DNA of 64,000 nucleotides, from contig BTRK01000003.1 of assembly GCA_036245805.1 (NCBI GenBank), forward strand, positions 20,859,292-20,923,291. The letters run 5' to 3'. Every line of letters starts with the position of its first letter. The stretch's first letter is position 1. Shown here one piece after another: positions 36,606-50,217 of this stretch. The notes below the pieces were generated by a model, which made no database searches, had not been told where the DNA came from, and saw only the letters and a list, made by a program, of their open reading frames with translations. The DNA comes from Pristionchus mayeri. Its lineage: Eukaryota > Nematoda > Chromadorea > Rhabditida > Neodiplogasteridae. A program made the position numbers and the translations under genes.

Positions 36606-37717
36606 TTATGGAACATTTTTGAACTTTCTGGAACATTCTAGAAGCTTTGGAACATTTTCAAACTTTCTGGAACATTCTGGATGCTTTGGAACATTTTCGA
36701 ACTTTATGGAACATTCTAGAAGCTTTGGAACATTTTCGAACTTTCTGGAACATTCTAGAAGCTTTAGAACATTTTCGAACTTTATGGAACATTCTAGAAG
36801 CTTTGGAACATTTTCGAACTTTATGGAACATTCTAAAAGCTTTAGAACATTTTCGAACTTTCTGGAACATTCTAGAAGCTTTGGAACATTTTCAAACTTT
36901 CTGGAACATTCTAGAAGCTTTGGAACATTTTCGAACTTTCTGGAACATTCTAGAAGCTTTAGAACATTTTCGAACTTTCTGGAACATTCTAGAAGCTTTG
37001 GAACATTTTCAAACTTTCGGGAACATTCTAGAAGCTTTAGAACATTTTCGAACTTTATGGAACATTCTAGAAGCTTTGGAACATTTTCGAACTTTATGGA
37101 ACATTCTAGAAGCTTTGGAACATTTTCGAACTTTATGGAACATTCTAGAAGCTTTGGAACATTTTCGAACTTTATGGAACATTCTAGAAGCTTTGGAACA
37201 TTTTCGAACTTTATGGAACATTCTAAAAGCTTTGGAACATTTTCGAACTTTATGGAACATTCTAGAAGCTTTGGAACATTTTCGAACTTTATGGAACATT
37301 CTAGAAGCTTTGGAACATTTTCGAACTTTCTGGAACATTCTAGAAGCTTTAAAACATTTTCGAACTTTATGGAACATTCTAGAAGCTTTGGAACATTTTC
37401 GAACTTTATGGAACATTCTAGAAGCTTTGGAACATTTTCGAACTTTATGGAACATTCTAGAAGCTTTGGAACATTTTCGAACTTTATGGAACATTCTAAA
37501 AGCTTTGGAACATTTTCGAACTTTATGGAACATTCTAGAAGCTTTGGAACATTTTCGAACTTTATGGAACATTCTAGAAGCTTTGGAACATTTTCGAACT
37601 TTCTGGAACATTCTAGAAGCTTTAAAACATTTTCGAACTTTATGGAACATTCTAGAAGCTTTGGAACATTTTCGAACTTTATGGAACATTCTAAAAGCTT
37701 TAGAACATTTTCGAACT
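36606..37717 (+). repeat. 1112-bp duplication, copy 2
   Basis: Opens with the same ACATTTTTGAAC half-deletion junction and repeats copy 1. It contains two CTTTAAAACATT monomers (near 37350 and 37624) about seven monomers apart, as in copy 1. Confidence 0.85.
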
Positions 37718-38517
37718 TTCTGGAACATTCTAGAAGCTTTAGAACATTTTCGAACTTTCTGGAACATTCTAGAAGCTTTGGAACATTTTCAAACTTTCGG
37801 GAACATTCTAGAAGCTTTAGAACATTTTCGAACTTTATGGAACATTCTAGAAGCTTTGGAACATTTTCGAACTTTATGGAACATTCTAGAAGCTTTGGAA
37901 CATTTTCGAACTTTATGGAACATTCTAGAAGCTTTGGAACATTTTCGAACTTTATGGAACATTCTAGAAGCTTTGGAACATTTTCGAACTTTATGGAACA
38001 TTCTAAAAGCTTTGGAACATTTTCGAACTTTATGGAACATTCTAGAAGCTTTGGAACATTTTCGAACTTTATGGAACATTCTAGAAGCTTTGGAACATTT
38101 TCGAACTTTCTGGAACATTCTAGAAGCTTTAAAACATTTTCGAACTTTATGGAACATTCTAGAAGCTTTGGAACATTTTCGAACTTTATGGAACATTCTA
38201 AAAGCTTTAGAACATTTTCGAACTTTCTGGAACATTCTAGAAGCTTTGGAACATTTTCAAACTTTCTGGAACATTCTAGAAGCTTTAGAACATTTTCGAA
38301 CTTTATGGAACATTCTAGAAGCTTTGGAACATTTTCGAACTTTATGGAACATTCTAGAAGCTTTGGAACATTTTCGAACTTTATGGAACATTCTAGAAGC
38401 TTTGGAACATTTTCAAACTTTATGGAACATTCTAGAAGCTTTGGAACATTTTCGAACTTTATGGAACATTTTCGAACTTTATGGAACATTCTAGAAGCTT
38501 TGGAACATTTTCGAACT
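37620..38517 (+). repeat. 898-bp duplication, copy 1
   Basis: Ends with two half-monomer deletions close together (38461 and 38521). The 898-bp offset to the next copy is 24 x 39 minus 38, matching two 19-bp losses per unit. The left edge is approximate, because the first part also resembles the 1112-bp unit. Confidence 0.8.
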
Positions 38518-39415
38518 TTATGGAACATTTTCGAACTTTATGGAACATTCTAAAAGCTTTAGAACATTTTCGAACTTTCTGGAACATTCTAGAAGCTTTG
38601 GAACATTTTCAAACTTTCTGGAACATTCTAGAAGCTTTAGAACATTTTCGAACTTTATGGAACATTCTAGAAGCTTTGGAACATTTTCGAACTTTCTGGA
38701 ACATTCTAGAAGCTTTAAAACATTTTCGAACTTTATGGAACATTCTAGAAGCTTTGGAACATTTTCGAACTTTATGGAACATTCTAGAAGCTTTGGAACA
38801 TTTTCGAACTTTATGGAACATTCTAGAAGCTTTGGAACATTTTCGAACTTTATGGAACATTCTAGAAGCTTTGGAACATTTTCGAACTTTATGGAACATT
38901 CTAAAAGCTTTGGAACATTTTCGAACTTTATGGAACATTCTAGAAGCTTTGGAACATTTTCGAACTTTATGGAACATTCTAGAAGCTTTGGAACATTTTC
39001 GAACTTTCTGGAACATTCTAGAAGCTTTAAAACATTTTCGAACTTTATGGAACATTCTAGAAGCTTTGGAACATTTTCGAACTTTATGGAACATTCTAAA
39101 AGCTTTAGAACATTTTCGAACTTTCTGGAACATTCTAGAAGCTTTGGAACATTTTCAAACTTTCTGGAACATTCTAGAAGCTTTAGAACATTTTCGAACT
39201 TTATGGAACATTCTAGAAGCTTTGGAACATTTTCGAACTTTATGGAACATTCTAGAAGCTTTGGAACATTTTCGAACTTTATGGAACATTCTAGAAGCTT
39301 TGGAACATTTTCAAACTTTATGGAACATTCTAGAAGCTTTGGAACATTTTCGAACTTTATGGAACATTTTCGAACTTTATGGAACATTCTAGAAGCTTTG
39401 GAACATTTTCGAACT
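38518..39415 (+). repeat. 898-bp duplication, copy 2
   Basis: Half-monomer deletions at 39359 and 39419 lie 898 bp from those of copy 1. The internal order of K-type, CAAACTTTCTGG and CTTTAAAACATT monomers is conserved over most of the unit. Confidence 0.82.
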
Positions 39416-40442
39416 TTATGGAACATTTTCGAACTTTATGGAACATTCTAAAAGCTTTAGAACATTTTCGAACTTTCTGGAACATTCTAGAAGCTTTGGA
39501 ACATTTTCAAACTTTCTGGAACATTCTAGAAGCTTTAGAACATTTTCGAACTTTATGGAACATTCTAGAAGCTTTGGAACATTTTCGAACTTTCTGGAAC
39601 ATTCTAGAAGCTTTAGAACATTTTCAAACTTTCGGGAACATTCTAGAAGCTTTAGAACATTTTCGAACTTTATGGAACATTCTAGAAGCTTTGGAACATT
39701 TTCGAACTTTCTGGAACATTCTAGAAGCTTTGGAACATTTTCAAACTTTCGGGAACATTCTAGAAGCTTTAGAACATTTTCGAACTTTATGGAACATTCT
39801 AGAAGCTTTGGAAGATTTTCGAACTTTATGGAACATTCTAAAAGCTTTGGAACATTTTCGAACTTTATGGAACATTCTAGAAGCTTTGGAACATTTTCGA
39901 ACTTTCTGGAACATTCTAGAAGCTTTAGAACATTTTCGAACTTTATGGAACATTCTAGAAGCTTTGAAACATTTTCGAACTTTATGGAACATTCTAAAAG
40001 CTTTAGAACATTTTCGAACTTTCTGGAATATTCTAGAAGCTTTGGAACATTTTCAAACTTTCTGGAACATTCTAGAAGCTTTAGAACATTTTCGAACTTT
40101 ATGGAACATTCTGGATGCTTTGGAACATTTTCGAACTTTATGGAACATTCTAGAAGCTTTGGAACATTTTCGAACTTTATGGAACATTCTAGAAGCTTTG
40201 GAACATTTTCGAACTTTCTGGAACATTTTAGAAGCTTTAGAACATTTTCGAACTTTATGGAACATTCTAGAAGCTTTAGAACATTTTCGAACTTTATGGA
40301 ACATTCTAGAAGCTTTAGAACATTTTCGAACTTTATGGAACATTCTAGAAGCTTTGAAACATTTTCGAACTTTATGGAACATTCTAAAAGCTTTAGAACA
40401 TTTTCGAACTTTCTGGAACATTCTAGAAGCTTTGGAACATTT

Positions 40443-41495
40443 TCAAACTTTCTGGAACATTCTAGAAGCTTTAGAACATTTTCGAACTTTATGGAACATT
40501 CTAGAAGCTTTGGAACATTTTCGAACTTTCTGGAACATTCTGGATGCTTTGGAACATTTTCGAACTTTATGGATCATTCTAGAAGCTTTGGAACATTTTC
40601 GAACTTTATGGAACATTCTAGAAGCTTTGGAACATTTTCGAACTTTCTGGAACATTTTAGAAGCTTTAGAACATTTTCGAACTTTATGGAACATTCTAGA
40701 AGCTTTGGAACATTTTCGAACTTTATGGAACATTCTAAAAGCTTTGGAACATTTTCGAACTTTATGGAACATTCTAGAAGCTTTGGAACATTTTCGAACT
40801 TTATGGAACATTCTAGAAGCTTTGGAACATTTTCGAACTTTATGGAACATTCTAAAAGCTTTGGAACATTTTCGAACTTTATGGAACATTCTAGAAGCTT
40901 TGGAACATTTTCGAACTTTATGGAACATTCTAGAAGCTTTGGAACATTTTCGAACTTTCTGGAACATTCTAGAAGCTTTAGAACATTTTCGAACTTTATG
41001 GAACATTCTAGAAGCTTTGGAACATTTTCGAACTTTATGGAACATTCTAAAAGCTTTAGAACATTTTCGAACTTTCTGGAACATTCTAGAAGCTTTGGAA
41101 CATTTTCAAACTTTCTGGAACATTCTAGAAGCTTTAGAACATTTTCGAACTTTATGGAACATTCTAGAAGCTTTGGAACATTTTCGAACTTTATGGAACA
41201 TTCTAGAAGCTTTGGAACATTTTCGAACTTTATGGAACATTCTAGAAGCTTTGGAACATTTTCGAACTTTATGGAACATTCTAGAAGCTTTGGAACATTT
41301 TCGAACTTTCTGGAACATTCTAGAAGCTTTGGAACATTTTCGAACTTTATGGAACATTCTAAAAGCTTTGGAACATTTTCGAACTTTATGGAACATTCTA
41401 GAAGCTTTGGAACATTTTCGAACTTTATGGAACATTCTAGAAGCTTTGGAACATTTTCGAACTTTCTGGAACATTCTAGAAGCTTTGGAACATTT
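40443..41495 (+). repeat. 27-monomer unit (1053 bp)
   Basis: Bounded by CAAACTTTC monomers at 40443 and 41496. The stretch from 41106 recurs at 41964 (858 bp, 22 x 39). A private GGATCATTC lies near 40571. Neighbouring units at 41.5-42.3 kb share most of the variant order. Confidence 0.72.
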
Positions 41496-42599
41496 TCAAA
41501 CTTTCGGGAACATTCTAGAAGCTTTAGAACATTTTCGAACTTTATGGAACATTCTAGAAGCTTTGGAACATTTTCGAACTTTATGGAACATTCTAAAAGC
41601 TTTGGAACATTTTCGAACTTTATGGAACATTCTAGAAGCTTTGGAACATTTTCGAACTTTATGGAACATTCTAGAAGCTTTGGAACATTTTCGAACTTTA
41701 TGGAACATTCTAAAAGCTTTGGAACATTTTCGAACTTTATGGAACATTCTAGAAGCTTTGGAACATTTTCGAACTTTATGGAACATTCTAGAAGCTTTGG
41801 AACATTTTCGAACTTTCTGGAACATTCTAGAAGCTTTAGAACATTTTCGAACTTTATGGAACATTCTAGAAGCTTTGGAACATTTTCGAACTTTATGGAA
41901 CATTCTAAAAGCTTTAGAACATTTTCGAACTTTCTGGAACATTCTAGAAGCTTTGGAACATTTTCAAACTTTCTGGAACATTCTAGAAGCTTTAGAACAT
42001 TTTCGAACTTTATGGAACATTCTAGAAGCTTTGGAACATTTTCGAACTTTATGGAACATTCTAGAAGCTTTGGAACATTTTCGAACTTTATGGAACATTC
42101 TAGAAGCTTTGGAACATTTTCGAACTTTATGGAACATTCTAGAAGCTTTGGAACATTTTCGAACTTTCTGGAACATTCTAGAAGCTTTGGAACATTTTCG
42201 AACTTTATGGAACATTCTAAAAGCTTTGGAACATTTTCGAACTTTATGGAACATTCTAGAAGCTTTGGAACATTTTCGAACTTTATGGAACATTCTAGAA
42301 GCTTTGGAACATTTTCGAACTTTCTGGAACATTCTAGAAGCTTTGGAACATTTTCAAACTTTCGGGAACATTCTAGAAGCTTTAGAACATTTTCGAACTT
42401 TATGGAACATTCTAGAAGCTTTGGAACATTTTCGAACTTTATGGAACATTCTAAAAGCTTTGGAACATTTTCGAACTTTATGGAACATTCTAGAAGCTTT
42501 GGAACATTTTCGAACTTTATGGAACATTCTAGAAGCTTTGGAACATTTTCGAACTTTATGGAACATTCTAGAAGCTTTGGAACATTTTCGAACTTTATG

Positions 42600-43980
42600 G
42601 AACATTCTAGAAGCTTTGGAACATTTTCGAACTTTATGGAACATTCTAGAAGCTTTGGAACATTTTCGAACTTTCTGGAACATTCTGGATGCTTTGGAAC
42701 ATTTTCGAACTTTATGGAACATTCTAGAAGCTTTGGAACATTTTCGAACTTTATGGAACATTCTAGAAGCTTTGGAACATTTTCGAACTTTCTGGAACAT
42801 TCTAGAAGCTTTAGAACATTTTCGAACTTTATGGAACATTCTAGAAGCTTTAGAACATTTTCGAACTTTATGGAACATTCTAGAAGCTTTGGAACATTTT
42901 CGAACTTTATGGAACATTCTAAAAGCTTTGGAACATTTTCGAACTTTATGGAACATTCTAAAAGCTTTGGAACATTTTCGAACTTTATGGAACATTCTAG
43001 AAGCTTTGGAACATTTTCGAACTTTATGGAACATTCTAAAAGCTTTGGAACATTTTCGAACTTTATGGAACATTCTAAAAGCTTTGGAACATTTTCGAAC
43101 TTTATGGAACATTCTAGAAGCTTAGAACATTTTCAAACTTTCTGGAACATTCTAGAAGCTTTAGAACATTTTCGAACTTTATGGAACATTCTAGAAGCTT
43201 TGGAACATTTTCGAACTTTATGGAACATTCTAGAAGCTTTGGAACATTTTCGAACTTTCTGGAACATTCTAGAAGCTTTAGAACATTTTCGAACTTTATG
43301 GAACATTCTAGAAGCTTTGAAACATTTTCGAACTTTATGGAACATTCTAAAAGCTTTAGAACATTTTCGAACTTTCTGGAACATTCTAGAAGCTTTGGAA
43401 CATTTTCGAACTTTATGGAACATTCTAAAAGCTTTGGAACATTTTCGAACTTTATGGAACATTCTAGAAGCTTTGGAACATTTTCGAACTTTATGGAACA
43501 TTCTAGAAGCTTTGGAACATTTTCGAACTTTCTGGAACATTCTGGATGCTTTGGAACATTTTCGAACTTTATGGAACATTCTAGAAGCTTTGGAACATTT
43601 TCGAACTTTATGGAACATTCTAGAAGCTTTGGAACATTTTCGAACTTTCTGGAACATTCTAGAAGCTTTAGAACATTTTCGAACTTTATGGAACATTCTA
43701 GAAGCTTTAGAACATTTTCGAACTTTATGGAACATTCTAGAAGCTTTGGAACATTTTCGAACTTTATGGAACATTCTAAAAGCTTTGGAACATTTTCGAA
43801 CTTTATGGAACATTCTAAAAGCTTTGGAACATTTTCGAACTTTATGGAACATTCTAGAAGCTTTGGAACATTTTCGAACTTTATGGAACATTCTAAAAGC
43901 TTTGGAACATTTTCGAACTTTATGGAACATTCTAAAAGCTTTGGAACATTTTCGAACTTTATGGAACATTCTAGAAGCTT
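42600..43980 (+). repeat. 857-bp-offset duplication ending in GCTTAGAAC
   Basis: The stretch 42.6-43.12 kb (CTGGATGC monomer, then paired K-type monomers twice) recurs at 43.46-43.98 kb. Both end in the same 1-bp deletion, GCTTAGAAC (43122 and 43980), showing that this indel is real and predates the duplication. Confidence 0.85.
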
Positions 43981-45880
43981 AGAACATTTTCAAACTTTCT
44001 GGAACATTCTAGAAGCTTTAGAACATTTTCGAACTTTATGGAACATTCTAGAAGCTTTGGAACATTTTCGAACTTTCTGGAACATTCTGGATGCTTTGGA
44101 ACATTTTCGAACTTTATGGAACATTCTAGAAGCTTTGGAACATTTTCGAACTTTATGGAACATTCTAGAAGCTTTGGAACATTTTCGAACTTTCTGGAAC
44201 ATTCTAGAAGCTTTAGAACATTTTCGAACTTTATGGAACATTCTAGAAGCTTTAGAACATTTTCGAACTTTTTGGAACATTCTAGAAGCTTTGGAACATT
44301 TTCGAACTTTATGGAACATTCTAGAAGCTTTGGAACATTTTCGAACTTTATGGAACATTCTAAAAGCTTTGGAACATTTTCGAACTTTCTGGAACATTCT
44401 AGAAGCTTTAGAACATTTTCGAACTTTATGGAACATTCTAGAAGCTTTGGAACATTTTCAAACTTTCTGGAACATTCTGGATGCTTTGGAACATTTTCGA
44501 AGTTTCTGGAACATTCTAGAAGCTTTAGAACATTTTCGAACTTTCTGGAACATTCTAGAAGCTTTGGAACATTTTCAAACTTTCGGGAACATTCTAGAAG
44601 CTTTGGAACATTTTCGAACTTTATGGAACATTTTCGAACTTTATGGAACATTCTAGAAGCTTTAGAACATTTTCGAACTTTATGGAACATTCTAGAAGCT
44701 TTAGAACATTTTCGAACTTTCTGGAACATTCTAGAAGCTTTAGAACATTTTCGAACTTTATGGAACATTCTAGAAGCTTTGGAACATTTTCGAACTTTCT
44801 GGAACATTCTGGATGCTTTGGAACATTTTCGAACTTTATGGAACATTCTAGAAGCTTTGGAACATTTTCGAACTTTATGGAACATTCTAGAAGCTTTGGA
44901 ACATTTTCGAACTTTCTGGAACATTTTAGAAGCTTTAGAACATTTTCGAACTTTATGGAACATTCTAGAAGCTTTAGAACATTTTCGAACTTTATGGAAC
45001 ATTCTAGAAGCTTTGGAACATTTTCGAACTTTATGGAACATTCTAAAAGCTTTGGAACATTTTCGAACTTTCTGGAACATTCTAGAAGCTTTGGAACATT
45101 TTCAAACTTTCGGGAACATTCTAGAAGCTTTGGAACATTTTCGAACTTTATGGAACATTCTAGAAGCTTTGGAACATTTTCGAACTTTATGGAACATTCT
45201 AGAAGCTTTGGAACATTTTCGAACTTTATGGAACATTCTAAAAGCTTTGGAACATTTTCGAACTTTCTGGAACATTCTAGAAGCTTTAGAACATTTTCGA
45301 ACTTTATGGAACATTCTAGAAGCTTTAGAACATTTTCGAACTTTATGGAACATTCTAGAAGCTTTGGAACATTTTCAAACTTTCTGGAACATTCTGGATG
45401 CTTTGGAACATTTTCGAACTTTATGGAACATTCTAGAAGCTTTGGAACATTTTCGAAGTTTCTGGAACATTCTAGAAGCTTTAGAACATTTTCGAACTTT
45501 ATGGAACATTCTAGAAGCTTTGGAACATTTTCAAACTTTCTGGAACATTCTGGATGCTTTGGAACATTTTCGAACTTTATGGAACATTCTAGAAGCTTTG
45601 GAACATTTTCGAAGTTTCTGGAACATTCTAGAAGCTTTGGAACATTTTCGAACTTTCTGGAACATTCTAGAAGCTTTAGAACATTTTCGAACTTTATGGA
45701 ACATTCTAGAAGCTTTAGAACATTTTCGAACTTTTTGGAACATTCTAGAAGCTTTGGAACATTTTCGAACTTTATGGAACATTCTAGAAGCTTTGGAACA
45801 TTTTCAAACTTTCTGGAACATTCTGGATGCTTTGGAACATTTTCGAACTTTATGGAACATTCTAGAAGCTTTGGAACATT

Positions 45881-46463
45881 TTCACTTTATGGAACATTCT
45901 AGAAGCTTTGGAACATTTTCGAACTTTATGGAACATTCTAGAAGCTTTGGAACATTTTCGAACTTTCTGGAACATTCTAGAAGCTTTAGAACATTTTCGA
46001 ACTTTATGGAACATTCTAGAAGCTTTAGAACATTTTCGAACTTTATGGAACATTCTAGAAGCTTTGGAACATTTTCAAACTTTCTGGAACATTCTGGATG
46101 CTTTGGAACATTTTCGAACTTTATGGAACATTCTAGAAGCTTTGGAACATTTTCGAAGTTTCTGGAACATTCTAGAAGCTTTAGAACATTTTCGAACTTT
46201 ATGGAACATTCTAGAAGCTTTGGAACATTTTCAAACTTTCTGGAACATTCTGGATGCTTTGGAACATTTTCGAACTTTATGGAACATTCTAGAAGCTTTG
46301 GAACATTTTCGAAGTTTCTGGAACATTCTAGAAGCTTTAGAACATTTTCGAACTTTCTGGAACATTCTAGAAGCTTTGGAACATTTTCAAACTTTCGGGA
46401 ACATTCTAGAAGCTTTAGAACATTTTCGAACTTTATGGAACATTCTAGAAGCTTTGGAACATT
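45881..46463 (+). repeat. 583-bp unit, copy 1
   Basis: Starts at the first CACTTTATGG monomer, a 2-bp deletion of CGAACTTTATGG. The period of 583 bp is 15 x 39 minus 2. It contains CTGGATGC twice and TTCGAAGTTTCTGG monomers that are peculiar to this part of the array. Confidence 0.88.
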
Positions 46464-47046
46464 TTCACTTTATGGAACATTCTAGAAGCTTTGGAACATT
46501 TTCGAACTTTATGGAACATTCTAGAAGCTTTGGAACATTTTCGAACTTTCTGGAACATTCTAGAAGCTTTAGAACATTTTCGAACTTTATGGAACATTCT
46601 AGAAGCTTTAGAACATTTTCGAACTTTATGGAACATTCTAGAAGCTTTGGAACATTTTCAAACTTTCTGGAACATTCTGGATGCTTTGGAACATTTTCGA
46701 ACTTTATGGAACATTCTAGAAGCTTTGGAACATTTTCGAAGTTTCTGGAACATTCTAGAAGCTTTAGAACATTTTCGAACTTTATGGAACATTCTAGAAG
46801 CTTTGGAACATTTTCAAACTTTCTGGAACATTCTGGATGCTTTGGAACATTTTCGAACTTTATGGAACATTCTAGAAGCTTTGGAACATTTTCGAAGTTT
46901 CTGGAACATTCTAGAAGCTTTAGAACATTTTCGAACTTTCTGGAACATTCTAGAAGCTTTGGAACATTTTCAAACTTTCGGGAACATTCTAGAAGCTTTA
47001 GAACATTTTCGAACTTTATGGAACATTCTAGAAGCTTTGGAACATT
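46464..47046 (+). repeat. 583-bp unit, copy 2
   Basis: Repeats copy 1 with both CTGGATGC monomers and both CGAAGTTTC monomers at the same places. The stretch just before 45881 is a partial, earlier relative of the unit. Confidence 0.88.
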
Positions 47047-48136
47047 TTCACTTTATGGAACATTCTAGAAGCTTTGGAACATTTTCGAACTTTATGGAAC
47101 ATTCTAGAAGCTTTAGAACATTTTCGAACTTTATGGAACATTCTAGAAGCTTTAGAACATTTTCGAACTTTATGGAACATTCTAGAAGCTTTGGAACATT
47201 TTCGAACTTTCTGGAACATTCTAGAAGCTTTAGAACATTTTCGAACTTTATGGAACATTCTAGAAGCTTTAGAACATTTTCGAACTTTTTGGAACATTCT
47301 AGAAGCTTTGGAACATTTTCGAACTTTATGGAACATTCTAAAAGCTTTGGAACATTTTCGAACTTTATGGAACATTCTAGAAGCTTTAGAACATTTTCGA
47401 ACTTTCTGGAACATTCTAGAAGCTTTAGAACATTTTCGAACTTTATGGAACATTCTAGAAGCTTTAGAACATTTTCGAACTTTATGGAACATTCTAGAAG
47501 CTTTGGAACATTTTCGAACTTTATGGAACATTCTAGAAGCTTTGGAACATTTTCGAACTTTATGGAACATTCTAAAAGCTTTGGAACATTTTCGAACTTT
47601 ATGGAACATTCTAGAAGCTTTGGAACATTTTCGAACTTTCTGGAACATTCTAGAAGCTTTAAAACATTTTCGAACTTTATGGAACATTCTAGAAGCTTTA
47701 GAACATTTTCGAACTTTATGGAACATTCTAGAAGCTTTGGAACATTTTCGAACTTTATGGAACATTCTAGAAGCTTTGGAACATTTTCGAACTTTATGGA
47801 ACATTCTAGAAGCTTTAGAACATTTTCAAACTTTCTGGAACATTCTAGAAGCTTTAGAACATTTTCGAACTTTATGGAACATTCTAGAAGCTTTGGAACA
47901 TTTTCGAACTTTCTGGAACATTCTGGATGCTTTGGAACATTTTCGAACTTTATGGAACATTCTAGAAGCTTTGGAACATTTTCGAACTTTATGGAACATT
48001 CTAGAAGCTTTGGAACATTTTCGAACTTTCTGGAACATTCTAGAAGCTTTGGAACATTTTCAAACTTTCGGGAACATTCTAGAAGCTTTAGAACATTTTC
48101 GAACTTTATGGAACATTCTAGAAGCTTTGGAACATT

Positions 48137-48387
48137 TTCACTTTATGGAACATTCTAGAAGCTTTGGAACATTTTCGAACTTTATGGAACATTCTAGAAG
48201 CTTTGGAACATTTTCGAACTTTCTGGAACATTCTAGAAGCTTTAGAACATTTTCGAACTTTATGGAACATTCTAGAAGCTTTAGAACATTTTCGAACTTT
48301 TTGGAACATTCTAGAAGCTTTGGAACATTTTCGAACTTTATGGAACATTCTAAAAGCTTTGGAACATTCTAGAAGCTTTGGAACATT
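48137..48387 (+). repeat. 251-bp unit (type copy)
   Basis: Distance between successive CACTTTATGG monomers. It is five full monomers plus one 37-bp monomer (2-bp deletion) plus one extra 19-bp half A (20-bp deletion, seen as AAAGCTTTGGAACATTCTAG). Other copies start at 51477, 53068, 53918, 54730, 56434, 58121, 59284, 60565 and 61672. The last opens with CATTTTTACTTTATGG, a C-to-T change. Between copies lie ordinary monomer runs of variable length. Confidence 0.9.
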
Positions 48388-49496
48388 TTCACTTTATGGA
48401 ACATTCTAGAAGCTTTGGAACATTTTCGAACTTTATGGAACATTCTAGAAGCTTTGGAACATTTTCGAACTTTCTGGAACATTCTAGAAGCTTTAGAACA
48501 TTTTCGAACTTTATGGAACATTCTAGAAGCTTTAGAACATTTTCGACCTTTTTGGAACATTCTAGAAGCTTTGGAACATTTTCGAACTTTATGGAACATT
48601 CTAAAAGCTTTGGAACATTTTCGAACTTTATGGAACATTCTAGAAGCTTTAGAACATTTTCGAACTTTCTGGAACATTCTAGAAGCTTTAGAACATTTTC
48701 GAACTTTATGGAACATTCTAGAAGCTTTAGAACATTTTCGAACTTTATGGAACATTCTAGAAGCTTTGGAACATTTTCGAACTTTATGGAACATTCTAGA
48801 AGCTTTGGAACATTTTCGAACTTTATGGAACATTCTAGAAGCTTTAGAACATTTTCGAACTTTCTGGAACATTCTAGAAGCTTTGGAACATTTTCGAACT
48901 TTATGGAACATTCTAGAAGCTTTAGAACATTTTCAAACTTTATGGAACATTCTAGAAGCTTTGGAACATTTTCGAACTTTCTGGAACATTCTAGAAGCTT
49001 TGGAACATTTTCGAACTTTATGGAACATTCTAGAAGCTTTAGAACATTTTCGAACTTTCTGGAACATTCTAGAAGCTTTGGAACATTTTCGAACTTTATG
49101 GAACATTCTAGAAGCTTTGGAACATTTTCGAACTTTCTGGAACATTCTAGAAGCTTTAGAACATTTTCGAACTTTATGGAACATTCTAGAAGCTTTAGAA
49201 CATTTTCGAACTTTATGGAACATTCTAGAAGCTTTAGAACATTTTCGAACTTTATGGAACATTCTAGAAGCTTTAGAACATTTTCGAACTTTATGGAACA
49301 TTCTGGATGCTTTGGAACATTTTCGAACTTTCTGGAACATTCTAGAAGCTTTAGAACATTTTCGAACTTTATGGAACATTCTGGATGCTTTGGAACATTT
49401 TCGAACTTTTTGGAACATTCTAGAAGCTTTGGAACATTTTCGAACTTTATGGAACATTCTAAAAGCTTTGGAACATTCTAGAAGCTTTGGAACATT
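48388..49496 (+). repeat. 1109-bp duplication, copy 1
   Basis: Contains a private CGACCTTTTTGG monomer (48544) that recurs exactly 1109 bp later. The length is 29 x 39 minus 22, the same 22-bp deficit as the 251-bp unit, so it is a 251-bp unit expanded by 22 monomers. Confidence 0.85.
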
Positions 49497-50217
49497 TTCA
49501 CTTTATGGAACATTCTAGAAGCTTTGGAACATTTTCGAACTTTATGGAACATTCTAGAAGCTTTGGAACATTTTCGAACTTTCTGGAACATTCTAGAAGC
49601 TTTAGAACATTTTCGAACTTTATGGAACATTCTAGAAGCTTTAGAACATTTTCGACCTTTTTGGAACATTCTAGAAGCTTTGGAACATTTTCGAACTTTA
49701 TGGAACATTCTAAAAGCTTTGGAACATTTTCGAACTTTATGGAACATTCTAGAAGCTTTAGAACATTTTCGAACTTTCTGGAACATTCTAGAAGCTTTAG
49801 AACATTTTCGAACTTTATGGAACATTCTAGAAGCTTTAGAACATTTTCGAACTTTATGGAACATTCTAGAAGCTTTGGAACATTTTCGAACTTTATGGAA
49901 CATTCTAGAAGCTTTGGAACATTTTCGAACTTTATGGAACATTCTAGAAGCTTTAGAACATTTTCGAACTTTCTGGAACATTCTAGAAGCTTTGGAACAT
50001 TTTCGAACTTTATGGAACATTCTAGAAGCTTTAGAACATTTTCAAACTTTATGGAACATTCTAGAAGCTTTGGAACATTTTCGAACTTTCTGGAACATTC
50101 TAGAAGCTTTGGAACATTTTCGAACTTTATGGAACATTCTAGAAGCTTTAGAACATTTTCGAACTTTCTGGAACATTCTAGAAGCTTTGGAACATTTTCG
50201 AACTTTATGGAACATTC
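49497..50217 (+). repeat. 1109-bp duplication, copy 2 (partial)
   Basis: Matches copy 1, including CGACCTTTTTGG at 49653, until about 50217. After that, two 1-bp deletions (50236 and 50262) and a different monomer order follow. Confidence 0.82.
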
